Shown: positions 1-6,765 of the stretch, one piece after another
Numbering within the stretch: the stretch's first letter is position 1
Layout: each line of letters starts with the position of its first letter
DNA from: JABWBD01 sp040768665
Lineage (GTDB): Bacteria; Planctomycetota; Planctomycetia; Pirellulales; Thermoguttaceae
Assembly: GCA_040768665.1 (NCBI GenBank)
Contig: JAXGMN010000071.1
Span: 1-54,138, forward strand
Length of the DNA stretch: 54,138 nt
Direction of reading: 5' to 3'
The notes under the pieces: model-generated
Told to the model about the DNA's origin: nothing
The model's input: only the letters and a program-made list of their open reading frames with translations
Databases searched by the model: none
Translations under genes and position numbers: made by a program

Positions 1-449
1 CTGTAGCTTCGCCGATGGCTGAACGGCAGCCCCAGGCCGGTCGAGCGCAGATCGTCGACGACGATGCGGACGTCGCCGCTGGCATAGCGGATCGGGAACT
101 TGCTGAACACGGGAGGACCGCCGGGGCTACCGGGGCCGCCCGGGCCACCGGGTCCGCCGGGAGGACAGCACTCTTCGGTACAGCAGGCGTCTCCACCGTG
201 CGAGCCGCCGCCGCCAGGGCCACCGGGAATGCCGGGACCAATTGGGGCACCAGGAAAGCCCGGTCCCACAGGGCGGCCAGGAGCGAAACCGCCATAACCG
301 GCGGCAAAAAGGCCCTCGCCACCAGGTCCACTTCCCGGGCCGCCGCCAGGGCCGCCTGGTCCGCTGGGACCACCTGACGGACACGTGCAGGGATCGGTGC
401 AAGGAGGAACGACGGGAGGACCGACACAAATGGTGCTGCAAGTTGACAT
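1..449 (-). CDS. RHS-repeat protein with collagen-like N-terminus (partial, runs off left edge)
   Basis: The frame is open from an ATG at 449 to the left edge, giving 149 residues of the N-terminus. A short Cys-containing start is followed by about 100 residues rich in GGP/GPG/PGG triplets, resembling collagen or other Gly-rich fibrous segments, with two Cys clusters (CC and ECC) around residue 90. It then reads FSKFPIRYASGDVRI and ends at LPFSHRRSY. That stretch matches the way RHS/YD-repeat proteins of Planctomycetota begin their repeat region (established family pattern, recognised by eye). An AAAGGA ribosome site lies upstream. RHS proteins are large exported or surface proteins, often carrying variable C-terminal effector domains. 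That end is outside the window, so any toxin function is unknown. The Gly-rich part could be a spacer or stalk. The two small Cys-rich genes upstream may be co-transcribed with it. Confidence 0.75.
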   Translation of the reverse strand, partial: MSTCSTICVGPPVVPPCTDPCTCPSGGPSGPGGPGGGPGSGPGGEGLFAAGYGGFAPGRPVGPGFPGAPIGPGIPGGPGGGGSHGGDACCTEECCPPGGPGGPGGPGSPGGPPVFSKFPIRYASGDVRIVVDDLRSTGLGLPFSHRRSY

Positions 450-592
450 GATCAAGTGTCCTTTCGTGTGTTTCAGAAAAACAGGTATTCGACTTTCAGC
501 TCGTACCGGCAGCGCACCAGCGCCGAGCCGGCAACGGTTTTCCACGTCTGTGCCATGGGAGACGAACTGCCGATCGGCACAGGCCTCATTCG

Positions 593-868
593 TTACACTT
601 CCGGCCACTTGCCCATCGGGCATTGAAAGGCCCGGCCGCGGGCCTTCAGCGACAACCGGCAGCCACACTTCGTGCAGCGGTTGCCGCGTCGCAGTTCGCA
701 CGCGTCGCAGATCTCCAGACGCCGGCGATACTGTTCTTCGCTGAGCGTCTGGCAGCCGTCGGCGACGAAATCGGCAAGCGATTTGGCCAGGTTCCACGCC
801 TGCTGGTGCAAGGGAGGAAAGTGAGGCGGCTTTGGCTCGGGTGGCTTTGTGGAAGGTTCGATTTGCAT
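593..868 (-). CDS. Small zinc-ribbon-like protein, 91 aa
   Basis: The N-terminus is Pro-rich and the middle is probably helical. The C-terminal half carries a CxxC pair (CDAC), then CTKCGC and a final Cys in FQCPMGKW, an arrangement expected for a small zinc-binding ribbon. GGGAGAA sits 6-8 bases before the ATG. It lies between the Cys-rich gene at 954-1361 and the RHS gene, same strand, with spacers of about 85 and 140 bases, so one transcript is plausible. Similar short proteins with a Cys-rich tail ending in CPxGKW occur in phage-like and planctomycete loci (recalled, not searched). Function is unknown; nucleic acid or protein binding would be a guess. Confidence 0.65.
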   Translation of the reverse strand: MQIEPSTKPPEPKPPHFPPLHQQAWNLAKSLADFVADGCQTLSEEQYRRRLEICDACELRRGNRCTKCGCRLSLKARGRAFQCPMGKWPEV

Positions 869-953
869 GGGTGGTTCTCCCAGTCCCTATAGTTCAGACA
901 CCTCGATAGCGCGTCTTCCGCATCCGTGTTCGCCACTTCGTCACAACCGGAAA

Positions 954-1361
954 CTACGGCGATTCCGAAACGCCTTCGACGGCCACAACGGTGATCGTCT
1001 GACCTCCGCAGCAATTCGCCTCTTCGCCGATCGGGCTGAGGCCAAAAGTCCCCGTCAGCCGCAAAGGATTGCACGAGACGACCTCCAGTGCCGCTCCTCC
1101 TTCGCATCCGTCGGCGCCAATCTGACAGTAGAAGTCATAGCCCGGCTCCGCCTCTGAGCACGAAATACGCGCATGCAGATTGCCCGGATCCGCGTCAACG
1201 CTCCAGTACGCCACCCTAGGTCCTGACCGCTCCAGGACTGCGGGCCCGCCGAACAACAAACAGGTACCGGACGGGAAAAACGAAACCTCCAAGGTCAGCG
1301 GATAGTTGTCGCAACACTCGCCGCAACTGGGGCAGCCGGCAATGCCTGTGTCCTTTTCCAT
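954..1361 (-). CDS. Cys-rich hypothetical protein, 135 aa
   Basis: No enzyme motif is recognised. The protein opens with GCPSCGECCDNYPLTLEVSF and has further Cys residues at intervals (CLLF, ISCSE, FYCQIG, DGCEGG, VSCN, NCCGG), about eleven in total. The body has a beta-strand pattern like a small extracellular or structural domain. No signal peptide is visible. GGGAGAA lies upstream of the ATG. I recall planctomycete proteins of similar build (a Cys-Cys pair followed by a beta-rich domain with regularly spaced Cys) near RHS-type or phage-like genes, but a family cannot be named from sequence alone. Position suggests transcription toward the small zinc-ribbon gene and the RHS gene. Confidence 0.6.
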   Translation of the reverse strand: MEKDTGIAGCPSCGECCDNYPLTLEVSFFPSGTCLLFGGPAVLERSGPRVAYWSVDADPGNLHARISCSEAEPGYDFYCQIGADGCEGGAALEVVSCNPLRLTGTFGLSPIGEEANCCGGQTITVVAVEGVSESP

Positions 1362-1455
1362 CTTCTTCTCCCTTTCTCTCGCGTTGGTGCCCGGGCAATA
1401 TGGCCCGTGCAGTCTCGAAAGCCGTGAAATGTCGCCGAACTTGTCTGAGCAAAAA

Positions 1456-1502
1456 CAAGAAAAGCCCGCCCCCGAAAACGCACCTGCGTTCCGGCGGCGG
1501 GC
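1456..1502 (-). terminator. Rho-independent terminator of the glycosyltransferase gene
   Basis: On the minus strand GCCCGCC (1502-1496) pairs with GGCGGGC (1470-1464) around a 25-base loop, followed by TTTTCTTGTTTTT. It lies about 230 bases downstream of the stop of the gene at 1734-2792 and before the ATG at 1361, so it separates that gene from the Cys-rich gene. Confidence 0.6.
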
Positions 1503-1540
1503 TCTTCAGATACCTCTTGGGCTCTTCTTGATACCCGCGT
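1495..1540 (-). repeat. 46-bp repeat next to terminator, copy 1
   Basis: Read on the minus strand this contains two tandem versions of GTATCnnGAAGAGCCC and runs straight into the terminator stem. A second copy with the same layout is at 4675-4722, with only a few differences. The repeat may be part of a conserved 3' end of transcripts or a small mobile repeat. Confidence 0.6.
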
Positions 1541-1733
1541 TTGCTTTCGTCCTGGGGCAACGTCCCGCTCGGGCATCTCCTTTTCGAGATACCGCGGCGA
1601 CCGCCACCCGGACTTCCTCACTTGGCATCCGAGCCACACTCGGCGGCCCGGCATGTGAGGCTGTTGTTGTATATGAGGCTCGCCTCATGGCCCCAAAGCG
1701 ATCCCGGCCGGCACCCTGCCGCGCCCGGATTGC

Positions 1734-2792
1734 TCAATTGCTGGCCATCGCATCCTCCCTCTCACCCGCCAGCAAGCTGGACGGCCTCGATTCTATGTCA
1801 TGAAGAGTCTCGCACTCGCTGCCTCGCACGGCGTTCTGCGCCGCCGCGCCCTCCAAATACCACTCGATCCGCCGCGCCACGTCCTCCGGCCTGATCATCG
1901 CCATGCACCGCGGTATCCGCAGGTCCTCGCCCACTTGCACCGGCCGCTCGCAGAGTTGATACCGGTCCTTGGCATCGCCGTCCCCGACCATCTGGCATCG
2001 CGAACGCCAGCAGCCTCCTTCCGCGCAGCACGCGAGCGACCCCACCGTGTGGATGTACTGGTGATGCGGATACGCCTCCCAGTGCGGCGGCTCGCGGCCG
2101 CCCGACACCACCACGCAGGGCCGGCGTTTCGGCCCTCTCGGCTTCATCGGCACGGCCGCCGCCAGGTGCATCGCCAGCGTCACCGGGCACAGCACTCCGT
2201 CGGCGTGGTAAACCAACCGCACCAACTCCCGCAGATCCGTATTCCCCACCAGGTCGGTCACGCCCGCCAGCCGCGGATGCCAGTCCTCCGCAGCCCCGCA
2301 CTGCACAAAGGGCACCCTGCCGCGCAAGCGATCCACCACCGCTTGAAAGCTCGCCGGATCCCACCACTTGGCCGTGAAGTCGTACTTGCCGCCGGCCACC
2401 ACGATCCAGTACCGATCCGGCAGCCCCTCCTCGCCATGCGGCGGCCCCGCGGCCCGTTCTTCCTCCGACAGATACACCTCGCCCCGAAACTCCGTCACCG
2501 GCACACGAATGCCCAACTGCTGTTCCAGGTAGTGCGCGTAGCCGTGCACGAAGTGATACGGCCGCTCGTTGCTCTGGTGCACCAGCGGATAGTGCATATC
2601 CAGCCCCCGCACACTCGGCTCACGTTCGTCCAGCGGCGTGATGTGCGGATTTTGCATCCACAGCGCCTCGGCCCGCGTCCGCACGTCGGTCTCAAACCGT
2701 CCCGGCCACGCCCGGTGCAAGTCGCGCACCGCCGCCGTCAGCATCACCACGTCCCCGGGACTTTGAAACGACCGCAGGATCAACCGCTGCAT
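1734..2792 (-). CDS. Family 9-type (heptosyltransferase-like) glycosyltransferase, 352 aa
   Basis: The start was chosen at the ATG at 2792 because AAGGAGA lies seven bases upstream and the family-like sequence begins there; the open frame extending to 3029 does not look like family sequence. The N-terminus LILRSFQSPGDVVMLTAAVR matches the GT9 pattern, in which a nucleotide-sugar transferase begins with a beta-strand and a GD(v/i)(l/v) loop. Later WIVVAGGKYDFTAKWW and DLVGNTDLRELVRLVYHAD correspond to the C-terminal Rossmann half that binds the sugar nucleotide. A Cys-rich insert (ACCAEGGCWRSRC) resembles planctomycete members. The protein would transfer a sugar in the cytoplasm, perhaps to a surface glycan or a protein. 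The substrate cannot be read. It is the only intact gene among several broken surface-modification genes upstream. Confidence 0.75.
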   Translation of the reverse strand: MQRLILRSFQSPGDVVMLTAAVRDLHRAWPGRFETDVRTRAEALWMQNPHITPLDEREPSVRGLDMHYPLVHQSNERPYHFVHGYAHYLEQQLGIRVPVTEFRGEVYLSEEERAAGPPHGEEGLPDRYWIVVAGGKYDFTAKWWDPASFQAVVDRLRGRVPFVQCGAAEDWHPRLAGVTDLVGNTDLRELVRLVYHADGVLCPVTLAMHLAAAVPMKPRGPKRRPCVVVSGGREPPHWEAYPHHQYIHTVGSLACCAEGGCWRSRCQMVGDGDAKDRYQLCERPVQVGEDLRIPRCMAMIRPEDVARRIEWYLEGAAAQNAVRGSECETLHDIESRPSSLLAGEREDAMASN

Positions 2793-3144
2793 GGCACGTC
2801 TCCTTCGCTCGAATCGTTTGGCCGAAGTGCCCACGGAGACTGCTGAAAAAGTCGCCGTTTCGGGAAATGCCACGGGCCCGCCCCGTGGATATTTACGTTC
2901 CTTGCTACTGAGGAGTGCAAGCAAGAAACGTGAAGCTCCACCGCGTTGGTATCCGCCGCAGCAGCGTCGAAGGCGGCTGTTCGTAACGATCCCCGGGTAG
3001 CCGTGCGGTTTTGGACGACCGCAGCCCACGGGAAGTCGCTGCTGACCAGTGCCCTCTCCGGCAACAGCGGCATAGAGTCGATGCCAGCCCTTGCTCGTCG
3101 CGCAATCGCCAGTGCTCGCGGCGGAACGAGCGGTTCCATCCGCG
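2793..3144. other. Intergenic stretch without recognised gene
   Basis: No reading frame here shows family-like sequence on either strand. It begins with CTGCTGAAAAAGTCG (2840-2854), a sequence often seen at the ends of insertion-sequence remnants, and holds a short hairpin CTTGC...GCAAG near 2908-2935. No paired terminal repeat or transposase fragment could be identified. Confidence 0.3.
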
Positions 3145-3902
3145 TTATCCAGCGCGCAACCCCGGCACTTCCTCCAACAGCTTCGCCCGCTCCTCGTCCG
3201 AGACCATGAACGTCCGCTTCGCGTCCGCCTTCACCTTGTGCACCACCGGCCACCGCGCACGAATCGGTCCGACCTCCCCCGCACGGCTCCTCCCCCCACA
3301 CCCGCGAGCAGCACGCCGCATCGCCTCTGCCTCGCTCCGCATGGGACTCTCGATTCAGCCGGTCGATCTGCACGAGACGACCACCCGGCCCCCTTCCTGC
3401 TCCCATGCAAACCGGCACACTCACCCACGCCGCCGCGCATCTTCAGATCCAACCCCGGGCGTAAACGTATTCCTCAATGAGGCGATCGTCACAAACGGGT
3501 CCCGGATACACACCACCCAGCGGGCATCCGGCCACATGACGTCAATTGTCCAGCCGCTTCCCGATCACCGGCCAGGTTCACCCATCATAAGCCCCATCGC
3601 GGCTTGTCGGGCCCATAGCGGGTCAGATAATCCCGGCAACATCCGCTTGAACACCGCCTCGCCCGCGCCCCGGTCGCTGCCGGCATAATGGGCGATCGCA
3701 TAGCCGTGGTGGCGGTTCGATTCCGGCTCTTCTCCATTGGCCCTGCGCCACGAGCCTCTGGTACCACCGCCACCACGCGCTCCACGGCACGTTCGGCGTC
3801 TGGCCGTGCACGTGAATCCGCGGATGCTGCGACAGGAAGAACTGCATCCACGTCGTTCCCGACCGCCGCCAGTCCCGAGACGATAATGGGCGATTCAATG
3901 GT
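3145..3902 (-). pseudogene. Sulfotransferase-like gene broken by several frameshifts
   Basis: No single frame covers the gene, but consecutive frames give a sulfotransferase-like protein. The start reads SPIIVSGL in one frame, then RRSGTTWMQFFLSQHPRIHV in the next. Together these form the PAPS-binding P-loop (SGxxRSGTTWM) of the sulfotransferase superfamily. Further on MWPDARWVVCIRDPFVTIAS matches the 3'-phosphate-binding segment (R-D-P), and the end reads AKRTFMVSDEERAKLLEEVP before a stop at 3145. At least four frame changes are needed. The family transfers sulfate from PAPS to a sugar or protein. It sits directly downstream of another broken glycosyltransferase gene, as in a surface-modification cluster. 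Either the gene is decayed or the sequence has local indel errors. Confidence 0.65.
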
Positions 3903-3909
3903 GCATCGT

Positions 3910-4604
3910 TCAGTCCTCCCGAAACCACTCGAGCAGGGCTTCGCGATCCAGCCTCCTGTCGACCCGGCAGGCTCGCCGCTGCGCCTCGCGGTGATGCAGG
4001 ATGCGGATCGTCGAAAAGTCCTGCACGGTTGCGGAATCCCCGGTAGTTCCACTCGGGCGGCAGCGTGGCGATCCGCAGACCGCACTCCCACACGACCTGC
4101 GACAGGATCTGCTGGTCGCCGACCCCTTCGGGTTCTCCATCCAGTTCGCCACGTCCGCCGCCTCGCGGTACCGCCACCGCCACCGCCGCAGCAAGCGATC
4201 GACTTCCTCCGACTTCCGAAACAGGATCACGCCCGAGTTCAGCTCGGCAAACGCCTTCGCACTCCCGCCAGCCGGTACTGCTGCACGAACGCCTGCGCCA
4301 CGGCCATGCCGAACCGCGTGAGCAGCTCGAACGTCCACCGCGTCGTCCCGCAGCACCAGCGTGTCGGTGTCCAGAAAGAGCGTCTCGTCGTAGGGGCTTT
4401 GGGGGATCCACTCCACCTTGTCCTGAAATCCGAGCCGAGCGGTCCCCACGCAGCGGATGTCCACGTCCAGGTCGCCCGAATTTCCCGCGCAATCGGTAAA
4501 GACGGTGATCGGGCGCAACCCGCACACGCCCCGAACGGAGAGAATCGAGCACCGGGCTTCAACGCCGCAGCTCGCAGCGTGACGTAGAGAATTCCTCGGG
4601 TCAT
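3910..4604 (-). pseudogene. Glycosyltransferase-like gene broken by several frameshifts
   Basis: The start ATG at 4604 has GAGGGGAGA upstream and reads MTRGILYVTL. After a frame change it continues GLRPITVFTDCAG, then YDETLFLDTDTLVL, which carries the DTD (DxD) metal and nucleotide-sugar binding motif of GT-A glycosyltransferases. ELNSGVILFRKSEEVDRLL and ENPKG/VGDQQILSQVVW follow in alternating frames. These resemble the region of family 8-like or related transferases in which NSG and DQ positions bind donor and acceptor. At least five frame switches are needed to read the whole protein, so it is called broken. It is followed by the sulfotransferase-like pseudogene after eight bases, suggesting a former operon. 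Confidence 0.65.
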
Positions 4605-4632
4605 GGACCGTCTCCCCTCGGATCGTCACCAA

Positions 4633-4685
4633 CAAAAAAAGCCTGCCGCCGGCAACGCTCTTCGCGTGCTATTAGCGGCGGGCTC
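4633..4685 (-). terminator. Rho-independent terminator after the sigma-factor remnant
   Basis: On the minus strand AGCCCGCCGC pairs with GCGGCAGGCT (one mismatch) and is followed by seven T. It lies between the sigma-factor-like remnant and the start of the glycosyltransferase remnant, so it ends the upstream transcript. Confidence 0.6.
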
Positions 4686-4722
4686 TTCGGATACCCTCAG
4701 GGGCTCTTCTCGATACCCGCGT
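4675..4722 (-). repeat. 46-bp repeat next to terminator, copy 2
   Basis: This has the same layout as 1495-1540: ACGCGGGTATC(A/G)AGAAGAGCCC, a spacer of a few bases, GTATC(T/C)GAAGAGCCC, then GCCGC leading into a terminator stem on the same strand. The terminator loops beyond the shared part differ between the two copies. Confidence 0.6.
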
Positions 4723-4825
4723 ATCTGGTTCAGTCGGATTGTCTGGCTTAGCTCGCCGCTCGGCGTCCGCTTCGGGGACAGTCTGCATGACTGAGTCCGT
4801 CGAGCGTTGCGGCGTCCAATCCTCT

Positions 4826-5319
4826 CTATCTGTATATACGTACACACACACTTGTTCGTCGCTCTCGCACGATCTGCGAGACCTGAGGTTGAGTAATCCC
4901 AAGGAGCGCAAGGATTTCCTTGGCGGAATTTTCCCGCATGGAATAAGCACAAGACCGCCTCCGCTCTGGGAGACCGAGGGCTCGCAGGCCCTGCTTCAGA
5001 TCGAGCCCGACAAAGCGGCTGCCGGTCGATCTGCTGCAGCGCGTCGTTGACCTGGCTCTGCATCACACGGGCGCGTAAGTGGAAACTCGGCACTTCCTGC
5101 CGGAATCGAATCGCCTGACCGCCTGTCGAGCCCTTCTCCGGCTGCCGACTTCGACCACGTGGGGGTCGATGCTCCGCGGCAATTGCCGCAGCGTTCTGAC
5201 GATCGCCCCTAAGAGAGGTAGTGCTCGACGATCGCGTTCCGAACCGCCGCGCTCTTCCGCCCGCCCAGTACCCCTCCCACAATACCGACGCCGCATCTAC
5301 ACCTCGTTTCGTTGCCCAT
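4826..5319 (-). pseudogene. Sigma-70 family sigma factor, broken by frameshifts
   Basis: Translation from the ATG at 5319 (GGGAG upstream) gives a start ending AVRNAIVEHYLS and then a stop. Other frames continue with VRTLRQLPRSIDPHV and VRRFDSGRK...STYAPV, which fits sigma region 2 of the FliA/SigB-like group (helices before a FDP-x-R-G-x-x-F-x-T-Y-A motif). Near the end MRENSAKEILALLGITQPQV runs on into SQIVRER, a clear region-4 helix-turn-helix for -35 recognition. At least three frame changes are required and the region between domains is poorly preserved. If functional it would direct RNA polymerase to a special promoter set. The neighbouring DUF2292-like remnant and surface-modification remnants may have been its partners. 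Confidence 0.6.
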
Positions 5320-5727
5320 GTCTCGACTCCCGACTATCTTTCGCGCCCGTCGTTTATTAGCCCCGCGCAGCCTTCGTCCGCAACCAACGGTGGAAACGGC
5401 GATTCAAGGCAGAGTTGAGTAGTGAAGATGGTGGAAAGAAGAGCGACGAGGGATGCATTCGGTTTGCGACTTGGGAACCATCTTCCTTTCCCCATCTTTT
5501 CCTTGTTTCCATCTTGGCCTCCCCTCGGCCGCAACCACATTCGAAGCCATTTGCGTCATTTTCTGAACAGAATGACACCCAGGCGAAAATCCTTTGCCTA
5601 AAAAACAAGACTCTACGAGTCTGCAATGCAGTGCCCAGCGGGTCATGCGCCGGGGTCCGCGCAACCGCGCTGCTTCGCTCCCGCAAGTGGTCTGCCGCTG
5701 GGCAATTGCGGTTAAACGTGGGAACCA
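5320..5727. other. Spacer without recognised gene
   Basis: The stretch holds long open frames on the minus strand, but their translations are compositionally odd and match nothing recognised. No strong hairpin or promoter was seen. Confidence 0.3.
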
Positions 5728-5911
5728 CTACCGGTCCACCCGCTCCACGGTCCGGATGATCTGCTGGATCGTGCCGTCCTGTACCTTCACGCCGACACAG
5801 CCTTGCCATGGAACTCCCGCCTCGTCGCTCCGCGACGATTTCCGACACCGCCTGCTTCAATTCCGCCAGCTTCTTCGCATTGCCCGACGTTGCACGAGTG
5901 TTGGTCATCAT
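5728..5911 (-). pseudogene. DUF2292/YezD-like small protein with one frameshift
   Basis: The ATG at 5911 follows GAGGAAGAG. The first part reads NAKKLAELKQAVSEIVAE, an amphipathic helix. After one frame change the tail reads GCVGVKVQDGTIQQIIRTVE and ends VDR. The pattern of a helix followed by G-x-V-x-(V/I)-x-x-x-D-G-x-(I/V)-x-x-I matches the small DUF2292 (YezD-like) family of unknown function. A single indel near 5797-5810 is enough to break it. Confidence 0.5.
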
Positions 5912-6303
5912 GCTCTTCCTCTTCATCGATGAACTCTTCGTCGACAATCCCCAATCCCGGTTCGATCAGCGCGGCCGCTTCCCCGGATGCCGCTTCAATC
6001 ACCCCGACTGCTTCGGAGCAACCTCGCCTGATGCGCGCACGGAAACGGCCACCATCGCTCTGGCGACGTTTGCCGCCTTCCCTGGAAAACCCCTCACGAT
6101 AGACACGCCTGCTGCGCCCTCGACCTCTGCCGGTCGAGACGTTCACCCTCATCGAAGGTGGCGTTATCGAAGAAAGTGCTCCTCGAGCTTCACTGGGCGG
6201 CCTTGAAACGGGGCAAGCCGCAGAATTCCCCGAGCCCGGCTGTCCCGGCACCGGAAACCTCCTTGTCCAGGTTTGTGAACATGCGTCCATTTCAACTGCC
6301 ATG

Positions 6304-6331
6304 ATGATAGCACACCGCTCGGGCGCGCCAA
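6304..6331 (-). promoter_or_regulatory. Sigma-70-like promoter, minus strand
   Basis: On the minus strand TTGGCG (6331-6326), a 16-base spacer and TATCAT (6309-6304) fit a sigma-70 promoter. It lies about 40 bases before a perfect AAGGAGG/GTG start at 6251. It would drive the minus-strand genes now broken between 3.1 and 6.2 kb. Confidence 0.4.
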
Positions 6332-6673
6332 GCCTCATTCTTCGGCCGATTTGGGCCACGGCGCGCAAGCCCTTTTCAGCCTTGGGATTCCGATCCCAAA
6401 TTTTTCTCCTTGCCCGATTGTTTTTCCGACGGATGCCGCCAAGGTCCAGCCGCAGCCGGCGACCTCCCATCAGGCCATCCGGCGCGGCTTCTCGGAATCA
6501 ACCGCGCCGGATGCGCGCAGGGGGAACTTCGTTGAGACCCGCTGAAGAAAACCCTCGCCGGCGAGGTACCTGTGGGGCATTTCTGAACCGTGCCCGCGCG
6601 TTCGCATTTCCCCCACCACTCCCGCCGAAATCGCCCCCCTCAAAATTCTTTTGCGTTGGCTGAAAAAAGTCTA

Positions 6674-6702
6674 TTGACGAGGTGCGCCGCATCGATTACG
6701 AT
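6674..6702 (+). promoter_or_regulatory. Sigma-70-like promoter, plus strand
   Basis: TTGACG (6674-6679), a 17-base spacer and TACGAT (6697-6702) closely fit the consensus. No credible plus-strand gene follows until 8824; the next gene (6766-8424) points the opposite way. A promoter for a non-coding or antisense transcript is possible, as is chance. Confidence 0.35.
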
Positions 6703-6765
6703 GGCCAAGGATACTAAACCGGTGTCCACCTATTTCCCGGGCAGCCGAAGGACCATGCCAGACGC

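Larger units (their letters stand above)
5912..6765. other. Spacer with regulatory signals but no recognised protein
   Basis: Apart from the promoter-like sequences listed separately, no reading frame gives recognisable protein. On the minus strand a perfect AAGGAGG (6264-6258) precedes a GTG at 6251 by six bases. The frame from that GTG runs 155 codons into the DUF2292-like remnant but looks low-complexity and arginine-rich. The real gene, if any, is probably frameshifted too. Confidence 0.3.

Noticed and set aside
100..297. Plus-strand GPPGPP frame that looks like collagen
   Set aside because: The complementary strand of a Gly/Pro-coding sequence also gives Gly/Pro. Only the minus frame has a ribosome site and continues into RHS-like sequence.
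1800..2846. Plus-strand open frame of 348 codons
   Set aside because: It is opposite the glycosyltransferase and very rich in His, Arg and Pro, without motifs; a shadow.
2840..2945. Insertion-sequence remnant starting CTGCTGAAAAAGTC
   Set aside because: Only one end-like sequence is present, with no partner repeat, target duplication or transposase fragment.
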